Positions 11,620 through 20,889 are shown, counted from the stretch's first letter. The stretch is 64,000 nt of DNA from Novosphingobium sp. ZN18A2 (GCF_036784765.1 NZ_CP136651.1:1860001-1924000), one strand, 5' to 3'. A program made the numbers and translations. Notes: generated by a model from the sequence alone, not told the origin.

Positions 11620-13677
11620 ATGCGACCCGACCTGCTAAATCCCCTGTTCGCCGAAACGGGCGGCCTGAAGGGCGTGGGACCGCAGCTTGCGAAGCCGCTG
11701 GACAAGCTGGGCCTCACGCGGATTCGCGACCTTGCCTATCACTTGCCCGAACGTTTCGTGGACCGCCGCACGGTGGCCAACCTCGATGAAGCGAGCGTGG
11801 GCGAACAGATCATCGTGCCGCTGACCGTGCGCGAACATCGCGCATCCAGCGGGCGCGGGCCGTTTCGCGTGCTGGCGGAAGACGCGGCCGGGAACATCGT
11901 TGCGCTCACCTATTTCGGCCGCGCATCCTATTCCGCGCGCAAGCAGCTTCCGGTGGGGGAAAAGCGCTGGGTTTCGGGCAGGCTGGACCAGTTCGGCCAG
12001 ACGCTCCAGATTGTCCACCCCGATCATGTCGCCAACGAAGCCGCCGGCGCGCTGGGCACGCTTTGCGAGCCGGTCTATGCCCTGTCCGAAGGGCTGACGC
12101 AGCCCAAGGTTGCTGCGCTTGTCCATCAGGCGCTGGAGCAATTGCCGGAATTGCCCGAATGGATAGAGCCGGGCCTGCTGCAACGGATGGACTGGCCCGC
12201 GTGGCACGACGCGCTGCACCTTGCGCACAAGAACGTCCACAAGGCCGCGCGCGACCGGCTCGCCTATGACGAGTTGCTGGCCAACAGCCTTGCGCTGCTG
12301 CTGGTGCGGGCCACCAACCGCAGCCGGCGCGGCACGCCGCTGACGGGGGACGGGCGCCTGCGCGACAAGCTGGACCTGCCGTTCTCGCTCACCGGCGCGC
12401 AGCAGCGTTCCATTGCCGAGATCGAGGGCGACATGGCGCAAGGCGCGCCCATGCTTCGCCTGCTGCAAGGCGATGTCGGTTCGGGCAAGACAGCCGTGGC
12501 GCTGAACGCGATGCTGATCGCGGTAGAGGCGGGCGCGCAGGCGGCCATGCTTGCGCCGACCGAGATCCTTGCGCGCCAGCACTTTGAAACGCTGCGCCGC
12601 ATGGCCGCGCCGACCGGCGCCAACGTTGCGCTGCTGACGGGCCGCGACAAGGGGAAGGCGCGCGAATCGATCCTGATGGGATTGCTCGACGGCAGCATCG
12701 ACATCTGCGTGGGCACGCACGCCATTTTCCAGGAGAGCGTGTCCTACCACAACCTGGCGCTTGTGGTGATTGACGAACAGCATCGTTTCGGCGTGGGGCA
12801 GCGCCTGATGCTTACGCAGAAAGGCAAGCGCACCCCGCATTGCCTGGCGATGACGGCAACGCCGATCCCGCGCACGCTGACGCTTGCGCAATATGGCGAG
12901 ATGGACGTGAGCCGGCTCGACGAGATGCCGCCGGGCCGGCAGCCGATCGATACGCGCGTGGTTTCGCAAGACAGGCTGGAAGACGTTGTCGGCGCGATCG
13001 GGCGGCATCTTGAAACGGGGCAGCAGGCCTATTGGGTCTGCCCGATGGTGCGCGACAACGAAAGCGCGGACCTTGCCGCCGCCGAGGCGCGTTTCGCTGC
13101 GTTGAAGGAACGGTTCGGCGATGCCGTCGTGCTGGTCCACGGGCAGCTTCGGCCGGAAATCAAGGACGCCGCGATGGAACGCTTCGCGCGCGGTGAAGCA
13201 AAGCTGCTGGTCGCCACCACGGTCATCGAAGTCGGTGTTGACGTTCCCAACGCCACGCTGATGGTGATCGAACAGGCAGAACGCTTCGGCCTCGCGCAGC
13301 TTCACCAGTTGCGCGGGCGTGTCGGGCGCGGGGCGGACAAGTCCACCTGCCTGCTACTGCGCGGCGATGCGCTGTCCGAAACGGGGCGGGAACGGCTTGC
13401 CCTGATGCGCGAGACGCAGGACGGGTTCCGCCTGGCCGAAGAGGACTTGCGCCTGCGCGGCGGCGGTGAACTGCTGGGCACGCGGCAATCGGGCGATACG
13501 CCGTTCCGCATCGCCAGCTTCGAACAGATCGCGGAACTGCTGCCGTTGGCGCATGACGATGCGCGTTTGCTGCTGGAGCGCGACAGCGGCCTTGCCGGCC
13601 CGCGCGGAGAAGCGGCGCGCGTCCTGCTCTACCTGTTCGAGCGCGACTGGGGCGTGCAGCTCCTGAGGGGCGGATGA
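11620..13677 (+). CDS. recG: ATP-dependent DNA helicase RecG
   Basis: 685 aa. RecG remodels stalled replication forks and Holliday junctions. It has an N-terminal wedge/OB region, then the SF2 helicase core: Walker A GDVGSGKTAVAL near residue 284, the APTEILARQHF motif, DEQHRFGV at about 385-392, MTATPIPRTL, and the QLRGRVGRG motif. A C-terminal block LRLRGGGELLGTRQSG follows. An in-frame TTG 7 codons upstream is possible, but MRPDLLNPLFAETGG matches the usual N-terminus. The stop overlaps the start of the cardiolipin synthase gene (ATGA), so the two are coupled. Confidence 0.97.
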   Translation: MRPDLLNPLFAETGGLKGVGPQLAKPLDKLGLTRIRDLAYHLPERFVDRRTVANLDEASVGEQIIVPLTVREHRASSGRGPFRVLAEDAAGNIVALTYFGRASYSARKQLPVGEKRWVSGRLDQFGQTLQIVHPDHVANEAAGALGTLCEPVYALSEGLTQPKVAALVHQALEQLPELPEWIEPGLLQRMDWPAWHDALHLAHKNVHKAARDRLAYDELLANSLALLLVRATNRSRRGTPLTGDGRLRDKLDLPFSLTGAQQRSIAEIEGDMAQGAPMLRLLQGDVGSGKTAVALNAMLIAVEAGAQAAMLAPTEILARQHFETLRRMAAPTGANVALLTGRDKGKARESILMGLLDGSIDICVGTHAIFQESVSYHNLALVVIDEQHRFGVGQRLMLTQKGKRTPHCLAMTATPIPRTLTLAQYGEMDVSRLDEMPPGRQPIDTRVVSQDRLEDVVGAIGRHLETGQQAYWVCPMVRDNESADLAAAEARFAALKERFGDAVVLVHGQLRPEIKDAAMERFARGEAKLLVATTVIEVGVDVPNATLMVIEQAERFGLAQLHQLRGRVGRGADKSTCLLLRGDALSETGRERLALMRETQDGFRLAEEDLRLRGGGELLGTRQSGDTPFRIASFEQIAELLPLAHDDARLLLERDSGLAGPRGEAARVLLYLFERDWGVQLLRGG

Positions 13678-15107
13678 CCTGGGCGCACCTTCTTTCGATC
13701 GCCTATTTCGTGCTGCACGCCACGTTTATCGGGCGCGCGCTCTATCGCCCGAACCGCGATCCGGCTTCGCGCCTTGCCTGGATTCTTGCGATCCTGCTGA
13801 TCCCGGTGGGCGGCATCGTGGCCTATGTGCTGCTGGGTGAAACCAGCGTCGGGCGCAGGCGCAAGCGTGAACTGCGGGCAATCCTCGATCGCCTGCCGCG
13901 CCCGCACGGGTGGGACGGGTCTTTTGATCACGATCCGCAAGATCGCTATGCCGCGCCGTTCATCGCCGCACGCAACATAAATCGCCTGGGCGCCGTCCGT
14001 TGCCCCCGGCCCGAACTGATGGCGGATGCGAACGAGGCGATAGACCGCGTCGTGGCCGATATCGAAGCCGCGACCGATAGTGTGCACATCTGTTTCTACA
14101 TCTGGCTGACCGATACGAACGGGCTGAAACTGGTTGAAGCGGTGCGCCGGGCCGCGCTGCGCGGGGTGGCCGTGCGCGCGATGGCCGACGGCGTGGGGTC
14201 GGCGGACATGATCGCATCGCACCACTGGCGGCGCATGGCCTCTGCCGGGGTGAAGCTGGATGTCGCTCTGCAAGTGGGCAACCCGGTGCTGCGCGTTCTG
14301 TTTTCGCGGATCGACCTGCGCAACCACCGCAAGGTCGTGGTGGTCGACAACGCGATCACCTATTTCGGCAGCCAGAACGCCGCCGACGCCGAATTTCGCG
14401 TAAAGGCGAAATACGCGCCGTGGATTGACGTGATGATGCGTTTCACCGGCCCCGTCGCGCAGCAGCACCAGTATCTTTTCGCCAGCGACTGGATGGCCGA
14501 AGGGCACGACGATCTGGGCAGTTACCTGTCGCCCGACAATCCCGAGCCGCCCGACGCGCCGGTTATCGCGCAGGTCATGGGGACGGGGCCGACCCTGGAA
14601 TATGCGGCGATGTCCGAGGTGTTCTGCTCCATGCTGCACACCGCCGCGCGCGAGGTGATCATCACCACGCCCTATTTCGTGCCCGACGATTCGCTGATGT
14701 CGGATATCGTCGCGGTGGCCCGGCGCGGGGTTTCGACCACGCTGATCCTGCCCGCGCGTAACGATTCGCGCGTGGTGGCAGGGGCCAGCCGCAGTTACTA
14801 TGCCGACATGCTGGACGCCGGGGTGCGCCTGTTCGAATACGAAAAGGGCCTGCTCCACGCCAAGACGCTGACCGTGGACGGAGAGATCGCGCTGATCGGT
14901 TCCGCCAACATGGACCGGCGCAGCTTTGACCTCAATTTCGAGAACAACATCCTGATGCGCGACCGGCAGACGACAGCGGCCCTGCGCGCGCGGCAGATGG
15001 AATGGCAGGCGGATTCGCGCGCCGTTTCGCCGGGCGACGTGGCAAGGTGGGGCGTGGCGCGCAAGTTGCTCAACAACCTGCTGGTGACGGTAAGCCCGAT
15101 TTTGTGA
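13674..15107 (+). CDS. cls: Cardiolipin synthase (phospholipase D superfamily)
   Basis: 477 aa, inner-membrane enzyme that joins two phosphatidylglycerols into cardiolipin. Two N-terminal hydrophobic segments (about residues 3-22 and 32-53, the PLDc_N region) precede two PLD domains. Both HxK(x)4D motifs are intact: His218/Lys220/Asp225 in [10 protein letters not shown], and His395/Lys397/Asp402 in [11 protein letters not shown], each followed by a GS(Q/A)N block. The start overlaps the recG stop by 4 nt. The length fits the bacterial ClsA family. Confidence 0.94.
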   Translation: MTWAHLLSIAYFVLHATFIGRALYRPNRDPASRLAWILAILLIPVGGIVAYVLLGETSVGRRRKRELRAILDRLPRPHGWDGSFDHDPQDRYAAPFIAARNINRLGAVRCPRPELMADANEAIDRVVADIEAATDSVHICFYIWLTDTNGLKLVEAVRRAALRGVAVRAMADGVGSADMIASHHWRRMASAGVKLDVALQVGNPVLRVLFSRIDLRNHRKVVVVDNAITYFGSQNAADAEFRVKAKYAPWIDVMMRFTGPVAQQHQYLFASDWMAEGHDDLGSYLSPDNPEPPDAPVIAQVMGTGPTLEYAAMSEVFCSMLHTAAREVIITTPYFVPDDSLMSDIVAVARRGVSTTLILPARNDSRVVAGASRSYYADMLDAGVRLFEYEKGLLHAKTLTVDGEIALIGSANMDRRSFDLNFENNILMRDRQTTAALRARQMEWQADSRAVSPGDVARWGVARKLLNNLLVTVSPIL

Positions 15108-15126
15108 AGGCGGATTTCGCGTCGGG

Positions 15127-15147
15127 CGGCCATCCCCCGGATGGCCG
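15127..15147. terminator. Hairpin between converging cls and tRNA-Pro
   Basis: CGGCCAT and ATGGCCG form a perfect 7-bp stem around a 7-nt loop, 20 nt after the cls stop and 15 nt beyond the 3' end of the minus-strand tRNA-Pro. There is no U-tract, so it may be a Rho-independent-like stop of low efficiency or just a stabilising 3' structure. Confidence 0.4.
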
Positions 15148-15162
15148 TTCAAATGGGGAAAT

Positions 15163-15239
15163 TGGTCGGGGAGAGAGGATTCGAACCTCCGGCCCCTGCC
15201 TCCCGAAGACAGTGCTCTACCAGGCTGAGCTACTCCCCG
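15163..15239 (-). tRNA. tRNA-Pro (CGG anticodon)
   Basis: The reverse complement gives a 77-nt cloverleaf with acceptor stem CGGGGAG/CTCCCCG, discriminator A and encoded CCA. The D-arm is AGCTCAGCCTGGTAGAGC, the anticodon stem is CTGTC/GGCAG with loop TTCGGGA (CGG), and the T-arm contains GGTTCGAATCC. Confidence 0.98.
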
Positions 15240-15340
15240 ACCGGGTCCCACCCGCCGTGCGGCGGGGTGAGGCAGAGCGGCGCCTATAGAGAGCGAATGG
15301 CGGGGTGGCAAGCGGGCAATCTCGCGCCTAGTGTCATTTC

Positions 15341-16297
15341 ATGGCGACCGCGCTCGATCAGACCGATTCCACAACCCGCAGCCATTACGAATGGCAGTAT
15401 CTCGACCTTATGCGCCGCATCTGGGCGCAGGGCGACGAACGAATCGACCGCACCGGCGTCGGCACGCGGTCGGTGTTCGGGGCGCAATTGCGATTCGATC
15501 TGTCGGGTAATCGTGTTCCGCTGCTCACCACCAAGCGCGTTTACTGGAAAACCGCCGCGCGCGAATTCCTGTGGTTCCTGACGGGCGACACCAATATCCG
15601 CACGCTTTGCGCGCAAGGCGTGCAGATCTGGACCGACTGGCCGCTGGACCGTTATCGCAAGGCGACGGGTGAGGATATCGCGCGCCAGGCCTTTTCCGAC
15701 CGGATCGTGGCGGATGCGGATTTCGCGGCGCAATGGGGCGATCTCGGCCCGGTCTACGGCAAGCAGTGGGTCGACTGGCCGACGTATGAAGCCGCGGGGG
15801 AAGGGCTGTTCCGCGCCGGGCCGGGCGTGAACCAGGTGGCCCAGGTGGTCGAAAGCCTGAAGAACAACCCCGGCAGCCGTCGCCACATCGTCGAAGGGTG
15901 GAACGTGGCGGAGCTTGACCGGATGGCGCTGCCGCCGTGCCACAAGACCTATCAGTTCCACGTCGCAGATGGCCGGCTTTCGTGCCTGCTTTACCAGCGC
16001 AGTTGCGATGTTGCGCTGGGCCTGCCGTTCAATCTGTTCGGCGCGGCGCTGTTCACCCGGATGCTGGCGCAGCAGGCAGGGCTTCAGCCGGGGGCGCTGG
16101 TGTGGATGGGCGGCGATACGCACCTGTACCTGAACCACGCGGACCTGGTGGAAGAACAGCTTTCGCGCACCCCGCAAGGCGATCCCAGGCTTGAGATTGC
16201 GCGGCGACCGGATAGTATCTTCGGATACCGTATCGAAGACTTCGCCGTTTCGGGCTACACTCCGCAAAAGCCCATTGCCGCACCTGTCGCGGTTTGA
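15341..16297 (+). CDS. thyA: Thymidylate synthase
   Basis: 318 aa; makes dTMP from dUMP using methylene-tetrahydrofolate. The catalytic Cys200 lies in MALPPCHKTYQF. The phosphate-binding SRRHIVEGWN precedes it, QRSCDVALGLPFN follows, and the folate-site GDTHLYLNH is near residue 259. It is longer than the 264-residue E. coli enzyme because of a roughly 50-residue insert before the GPVYGKQW block, as in the long Lactobacillus-type form. The ATG at 15341 is the first in-frame start downstream of the tRNA-Pro. The bkd operon follows in the same direction after 133 bp. Confidence 0.96.
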   Translation: MATALDQTDSTTRSHYEWQYLDLMRRIWAQGDERIDRTGVGTRSVFGAQLRFDLSGNRVPLLTTKRVYWKTAAREFLWFLTGDTNIRTLCAQGVQIWTDWPLDRYRKATGEDIARQAFSDRIVADADFAAQWGDLGPVYGKQWVDWPTYEAAGEGLFRAGPGVNQVAQVVESLKNNPGSRRHIVEGWNVAELDRMALPPCHKTYQFHVADGRLSCLLYQRSCDVALGLPFNLFGAALFTRMLAQQAGLQPGALVWMGGDTHLYLNHADLVEEQLSRTPQGDPRLEIARRPDSIFGYRIEDFAVSGYTPQKPIAAPVAV

Positions 16298-16430
16298 CCG
16301 GCGCTGATTGACTCGGAAACGTTCGCGCAATAAAATAACTGCGCGTTATAATTTTGCATCATCCGGCACAACGCGGGTTTCCGTGCGTTCGGATGATGAG
16401 GGAGAGTCGGCAAATGCAGGCACGACAGTC

Positions 16431-17720
16431 ATGACCGCAGCCTCGCGCAGCAACCTGAACCCGCTTTCGCTTCACGTGCCCGAACCCAGGTTCCGGCCCG
16501 GCGACACGGTCGATTACACGGATCTCGCGATTTCCGAAGCGGGCGCGCAGCCGCGTCCGGACGAGACCTGTGAAGCCGCCGAAACCCACCCGCTTTGCAC
16601 AGACCTGATCCGCGTTCTGGACGACGCGGGCAAGGCGCAAGGCCCGTGGGATCCGAAGCTCGATCCCGAAACGCTGCGCCGGATGTTGCGCACGATGGCG
16701 CTTACCCGCGCATTCGACGACCGGATGTATCGCGGCCAGCGGCAGGGCAAGACCAGCTTCTACATGAAATGCACCGGTGAAGAGGCGACCAGCGTCGCTT
16801 CCGCCTTTGCGTTGGCGGACGATGACATGGTATTCCCCAGCTATCGCCAGCAAGGGGTGCTGATCGCACGCAATTATCCGCTGGTCGAGATGATCAACCA
16901 GATCTATTCGAACCGCGCCGACAAGCTGAAGGGCCGCCAGCTGCCCATCATGTATTCCAGCCGCGATCATTCGTTTTTCACGATCAGCGGCAATCTGGCG
17001 ACGCAGTATCCGCAGGCGGTAGGCTGGGCGATGGCCAGTGCGATCAAGGGCGATACGCGCATCGCGGCGGCCTGGGTGGGCGAGGGTTCTACCGCCGAGG
17101 GTGATTTCCATTCCGCATTGACCTTTGCCGCCGTCTACAATGCGCCGGTGGTGTTGAACGTCGTCAACAACCAGTGGGCGATTTCCAGTTTTTCGGGCTT
17201 CGCGGGTGCCGAACGCACGACCTTCGCCGCGCGTGCGGTGGGCTATGGCATTGCGGGGCTGCGCGTTGACGGCAACGATCCGCTGGCAGTCCATGCCGCG
17301 GTGCAGTGGGCGGCGAACCGCGCGCGGGCCAACATGGGGCCGACGCTGATAGAACACTTCACCTATCGCGCCGAAGGCCATTCCACCTCGGACGATCCCA
17401 GCCAGTACCGTTCGGCCCATGAGCGTGAGGAATGGCCGCTGGGCGATCCCGTAATGCGGCTGAAGAACCACCTGATCGCGCTGGGTGAATGGTCTGACGA
17501 TCAGCACGCGGCGATGGATGCGGACCTGATGGAACAGGTGAAGGCCGCCACCAAGGAGGCAGAAAAGAACGGCATCCTTGGCCACGGGCTGCACCATCCC
17601 TTCCATACGATGTTCGAGGACGTGTTCGAGGAACTGCCCTGGCATCTTGACGACCAGGCCGAACAGGCGATCCGCGAACGCCGGATCAAGTGGCCCACCT
17701 GGAAGGAGTACGAGAAGTGA
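16431..17720 (+). CDS. bkdA: Branched-chain 2-oxoacid dehydrogenase E1 alpha subunit
   Basis: 429 aa. With E1 beta it decarboxylates the 2-oxoacids of Val, Leu and Ile using thiamine diphosphate. The N-terminus NPLSLHVPEPRFRPGD is typical of bacterial BCKDH E1 alpha rather than PDH. The TPP-binding block runs GEGSTAEGDFHSALTF to NNQWAISS, and an HSTSDDPSQYR phosphorylation-loop-like motif is near residue 320. The frame is open 41 codons further up to a TTG, but that extension is unlike the family. The ATG at 16431 has only a weak AGG ahead, so the exact start is moderately sure. It is first gene of a three-gene operon. Confidence 0.92.
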   Translation: MTAASRSNLNPLSLHVPEPRFRPGDTVDYTDLAISEAGAQPRPDETCEAAETHPLCTDLIRVLDDAGKAQGPWDPKLDPETLRRMLRTMALTRAFDDRMYRGQRQGKTSFYMKCTGEEATSVASAFALADDDMVFPSYRQQGVLIARNYPLVEMINQIYSNRADKLKGRQLPIMYSSRDHSFFTISGNLATQYPQAVGWAMASAIKGDTRIAAAWVGEGSTAEGDFHSALTFAAVYNAPVVLNVVNNQWAISSFSGFAGAERTTFAARAVGYGIAGLRVDGNDPLAVHAAVQWAANRARANMGPTLIEHFTYRAEGHSTSDDPSQYRSAHEREEWPLGDPVMRLKNHLIALGEWSDDQHAAMDADLMEQVKAATKEAEKNGILGHGLHHPFHTMFEDVFEELPWHLDDQAEQAIRERRIKWPTWKEYEK

Positions 17721-18775
17721 CCTTCGAGGAAGCCCCCCTTTCGCTGGCCAAGGCCCCGTCGCGCCGGATGAACATGATAGAGGCGATCAACAACGCGCTC
17801 GACATCATGCTGGATCGCGATCCCGACGTGATCATCATGGGGGAAGACGTCGGCTATTTCGGCGGTGTGTTCCGCGCAACCGCCGGTCTGCAGAAGAAAT
17901 ACGGCAAGACCCGCGTATTCGATACGCCGATCAGCGAATGCGGCATCATCGGCGCGGCAGTGGGTATGGGCGCCTATGGCCTGCGCCCGGTGCCCGAAAT
18001 CCAGTTTGCCGACTATATCTATCCGGGGCTCGACCAGCTGATCAGCGAAGCGGCACGCCTGCGCTATCGTTCGGCCGGAGAGTTCATTGCGCCGATGACG
18101 GTGCGATCGCCCTTCGGCGGCGGCATCTTCGGCGGGCAGACCCACAGCCAGAGCCCCGAGGCGCTGTTCACGCACGTTGCCGGCCTGAAAACGGTGATCC
18201 CGTCCAACCCGCACGATGCGAAGGGACTGCTGATCGCCGCGATCGAGGACAACGATCCGGTGATCTTCTTCGAGCCAAAGCGCATCTATAACGGGCCGTT
18301 CAGCGGGTTCTATGACAAGCCGGTCGAACCGTGGTCGAAGCATCCCGACAGCGTGGTGCCCGAAGGGTATTATTCCATTCCCCTGGGCAAGGCGCGCATC
18401 GCGCGCGAAGGCGCGGCGATGACGGTGCTGGCATACGGCACCATGGTCCACGTCGTCGCTTCGGTGTGCGAGGAAAAGGGCGTCGATGCGGAAATCATCG
18501 ACCTGCGCACGCTGGTCCCGCTCGACATCGATACGATCGTCGCCTCGGTCGAAAAGACCGGCAAGTGCATGATCGTGCACGAAGCGACGCGCACGTCCGG
18601 CTTTGGCGCGGAACTGTCCGCGCTGGTGCAGGAACACTGCTTCTACCACCTCGAAGCGCCGATCGAACGCGTGACCGGCTTCGACACGCCTTATCCGCAC
18701 AGCCTGGAATGGGCTTACTTCCCCGGACCCGTCCGCATTGGCGAGGCGATGGACCGGCTGCTCAAGGATTCCTGA
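17717..18775 (+). CDS. bkdB: Branched-chain 2-oxoacid dehydrogenase E1 beta subunit
   Basis: 352 aa. It completes the E1 heterotetramer and supplies half of the TPP site. It contains IIMGEDVGYFGGVF, DTPISECGIIGAAVGM and the QTHSQSPEALFTHVAGLKTV block of transketolase-like pyrimidine and C-terminal domains. The GTG start at 17717 overlaps the E1 alpha stop (GTGA) and has GGAAGGAG 8 nt upstream, which decides it over the in-frame GTG at 17690. The E2 gene follows after 4 nt. Confidence 0.94.
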   Translation: MTFEEAPLSLAKAPSRRMNMIEAINNALDIMLDRDPDVIIMGEDVGYFGGVFRATAGLQKKYGKTRVFDTPISECGIIGAAVGMGAYGLRPVPEIQFADYIYPGLDQLISEAARLRYRSAGEFIAPMTVRSPFGGGIFGGQTHSQSPEALFTHVAGLKTVIPSNPHDAKGLLIAAIEDNDPVIFFEPKRIYNGPFSGFYDKPVEPWSKHPDSVVPEGYYSIPLGKARIAREGAAMTVLAYGTMVHVVASVCEEKGVDAEIIDLRTLVPLDIDTIVASVEKTGKCMIVHEATRTSGFGAELSALVQEHCFYHLEAPIERVTGFDTPYPHSLEWAYFPGPVRIGEAMDRLLKDS

Positions 18776-18779
18776 CGCA

Positions 18780-20117
18780 ATGGCACGTTTTACCTTCCGC
18801 TTGCCCGACATCGGTGAAGGCATCGCAGAGGCAGAGATCGTCGCCTGGCACGTGAAGCCGGGCGACACGGTCGAGGAAGACGGCCGCCTGGCCGACATGA
18901 TGACCGACAAGGCGACGGTCGAGATGGAAAGCCCGGTGACGGGCACCGTCGTCGAAGTGGCGGGCGATGTGGGCGATGTCGTCTCCATCGGCTCTCCGCT
19001 TGTGGTGATAGAGATCGAAGGCGATGCGGCGGACGTGGAAGCCGCCGAATCCGCCCCGCCGCATGTCGAGTTGATCGAAGAACGCGACGAGCCGGAAGCG
19101 CCCGAACCGGAACCGGTGCGCGAGGCTGCACCACCACCTCCGCCTCCGCCGCCTCCGCCTCCGCCGCCACCTCCTCCACCGCCGGCGCCAGCCCCCGTTC
19201 GGACAGAGCCCGTCGAAGGGCGGCACGCGACGGTCGCCGCCGGGGCAAGGATCATGGCGTCCCCCGCCGTGCGCGCCCGCGCGAAAGACCTGGGCATCGA
19301 CCTGGCGGAAGTCCGGCCCGCCGAGGACGGCCGCATCCGTCATGCCGACCTTGATGCGTTCCTCTCCTACAACGCGCGCGGGGGATACAGCTCCGCCGGG
19401 CCGGAGCGCGGGGACGAGACGATCAAGGTGATCGGGATGCGCCGCCGCATTGCCGAAAACATGGCGGCATCGAAGCGCAACATCCCGCATTTCTCATACG
19501 TCGAGGAATGCGACGTGACAGAGCTTGAACGGATGCGTGCGCAACTGAACGACAGTCGCGGAGACAAGCCCAAGCTGACGATGCTGCCGCTGCTGATCAC
19601 AGCGATGTGCCGCACGTTGCCCGACTTTCCGATGATCAATGCGCGCTTCGATGACGAGGCGGGCGTGGTCACGCGTTCCGGCGCGGTGCACCTTGGCATG
19701 GCGACGCAGACGGACGCGGGGCTGATGGTTCCGGTGATCCGCAACGCGCAGAGCCTGAACCTGTGGCAATTGGCGCGTGAGATCGTGCGCCTTGCCGACG
19801 CCGCGCGTACCGGCAAGGCGAAGCCTGAGGAGCTTTCGGGTTCGACGCTGACCGTCACCTCGCTCGGTCCGCTGGGCGGTGTGGCCACGACGCCGGTGAT
19901 CAACCGGCCGGAAGTGGCGATCATCGGCCCCAACCGCATCGTCGAGCGACCGATGTTCATGCCCGACGGCATGGGCGGCGAGCGCATCGAAAAGCGCAAG
20001 CTGATGAACATCTCGATCAGCTGCGATCACCGCGTGGTCGATGGCTGGGATGCGGCCAGTTTCGTCCAGGCGATGAAGAAGCTGATCGAAAAGCCGGTGC
20101 TGCTGCTGGCGGACTGA
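18780..20117 (+). CDS. bkdC: Branched-chain 2-oxoacid dehydrogenase E2 (lipoamide acyltransferase) with 18-proline linker
   Basis: 445 aa. It transfers the acyl group from E1 through lipoate to CoA. The lipoyl domain spans residues 3-78 with the lipoylated Lys44 in TDKATVEME. An acidic stretch leads to an uninterrupted run of 18 prolines (118-135), then APAPV. The E1/E3-binding domain is at about 158-195 (SPAVRARAKDLGIDL). The catalytic domain carries His417 and Asp421 in DHRVVDG. A proline run this long would normally stall ribosomes and require EF-P, which is encoded at 36775. No E3 gene is in the operon; Lpd at 54352 could serve. Confidence 0.94.
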   Translation: MARFTFRLPDIGEGIAEAEIVAWHVKPGDTVEEDGRLADMMTDKATVEMESPVTGTVVEVAGDVGDVVSIGSPLVVIEIEGDAADVEAAESAPPHVELIEERDEPEAPEPEPVREAAPPPPPPPPPPPPPPPPPPAPAPVRTEPVEGRHATVAAGARIMASPAVRARAKDLGIDLAEVRPAEDGRIRHADLDAFLSYNARGGYSSAGPERGDETIKVIGMRRRIAENMAASKRNIPHFSYVEECDVTELERMRAQLNDSRGDKPKLTMLPLLITAMCRTLPDFPMINARFDDEAGVVTRSGAVHLGMATQTDAGLMVPVIRNAQSLNLWQLAREIVRLADAARTGKAKPEELSGSTLTVTSLGPLGGVATTPVINRPEVAIIGPNRIVERPMFMPDGMGGERIEKRKLMNISISCDHRVVDGWDAASFVQAMKKLIEKPVLLLAD

Positions 20118-20200
20118 GAGCGTGTCGGTCGAAAATCGGCCTGCGCGCGCTTACTCGCCTCGCTGCGAATAACACAGCTTCCGGCGGCGCAAGTCCTGCT

Positions 20201-20222
20201 CCCCTCCCGCTTGCGGGAGGGG
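20201..20222. repeat. Short GC-rich REP-like palindrome, copy 1
   Basis: CCCCTCCCG-CTTG-CGGGAGGGG is a perfect 9-bp stem with a 4-nt loop, followed by a G-rich tail (CTGGGGGTGGGCC). The same palindrome and tail pattern recur at 27158-27179. It lies 84 bp after the bkdC stop and could also terminate that operon, although no U-tract follows. Confidence 0.8.
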
Positions 20223-20237
20223 CTGGGGGTGGGCCGG

Positions 20238-20257
20238 TTCGAAAGCAGGGTTTCGAA
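20238..20257. repeat. TTCGAAA/TTTCGAA hairpin within the repeat island
   Basis: A perfect 7-bp inverted repeat (TTCGAAA and TTTCGAA) around a 6-nt loop, located between the short REP-like palindrome and the 76-bp palindromic element. It is part of a 289-bp gene-free stretch (20118-20406) that consists almost entirely of repeats. Confidence 0.6.
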
Positions 20258-20298
20258 ACACCTCAGGGGGTGGGGGGATTCAGGTCAGGTGGAGCCGA

Positions 20299-20374
20299 GA
20301 ATGGTGCTGTTGCGAGACCCGGAGCGCAGCGTACTTCAGTACGTGAGCACCGGAAGCTAGCAAAAGTGCCGTTC
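20299..20374. repeat. 76-bp imperfect palindromic element (REP/MITE-like)
   Basis: The two 36-bp arms are imperfect reverse complements: GAATGGTGCTG...CGTAC on the left, and the reverse of the right arm is GAACGGCACT...CGTAC. About two-thirds of positions pair, including a perfect CGTAC-TTCA-GTACG core at 20330-20343. It carries no open frame. Size and symmetry resemble non-autonomous palindromic elements dispersed in sphingomonad genomes (general recollection). It sits at the 3' ends of the converging bkdC gene and the secreted protein gene at 20407. Confidence 0.7.
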
Positions 20375-20406
20375 GCAGGCCCGCATGGGCTGGATCGCCG
20401 CAGCCC

Positions 20407-20889
20407 CTAGCGCACAACGCCGCTATAGGTGATCTGGCCGGTTCCCGCCGCGGCGATGCGGGTGGGCACGCGCCAGCGCAGCGTCGTAACGTCGTCGGGC
20501 GTGGCGTGGCGAACCGAGCCGTCGGCTTCTGTCACGCGCATGTCGGCCAGCTTGCCCCAGGTCTTTCCGCCGTCGATCGACACGTCCTCCGCATCCTCGG
20601 CGGTGCGCTGGAAGGCGATGGAACTGGGAACGGTGTTGGTCACCGTGAAGGGGCGGGCGGCGTCGGCGGTCCAGTTGACCACGAAGATCACCCGGTCGCC
20701 CGATTGCAGCCGGTCGGCCCGTTCGAGGATACGGTTCATGCGGCCGCCGTGGGCGGGGACGAACTTTTCCACGAACACGTCGCTGGCGAACTTCACCGGC
20801 CGCGCGGCCGCGCTTGCCGCAGGCATCGTCGCGCCGGCCATCGTCGTGCCTGCAATCAGCGCCGCTGCGAAAATCGTGCGTGCATTCAT
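20407..20889 (-). CDS. Secreted protein with a DUF11-like repeat fold
   Basis: 160 aa with a clear signal peptide (MNARTIFAAALIAG..., cleavage near ASA-AA at about residue 28). The mature part has LQSGDRVIFVVNWTADAARPFTVTNTVPSSIAF and ends TGQITYSGVVR. This resembles the conserved-repeat (DUF11) beta-sandwich found in exported proteins. No catalytic motif or lipobox is seen. It is probably periplasmic or surface-associated with unknown role. It converges with the bkd operon across the repeat island and is divergent to tRNA-Asp. Confidence 0.7.
   Translation of the reverse strand: MNARTIFAAALIAGTTMAGATMPAASAAARPVKFASDVFVEKFVPAHGGRMNRILERADRLQSGDRVIFVVNWTADAARPFTVTNTVPSSIAFQRTAEDAEDVSIDGGKTWGKLADMRVTEADGSVRHATPDDVTTLRWRVPTRIAAAGTGQITYSGVVR

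Noticed and set aside
17501..19336. Minus-strand 611-aa frame with a long poly-glycine tract
   Set aside because: The glycine run is the reverse complement of the 18 proline codons of the E2 gene; no independent coding evidence.
20118..20406. A hidden small gene in the repeat island
   Set aside because: Frames are short, lack ribosome binding sites and coincide with palindromic repeats.
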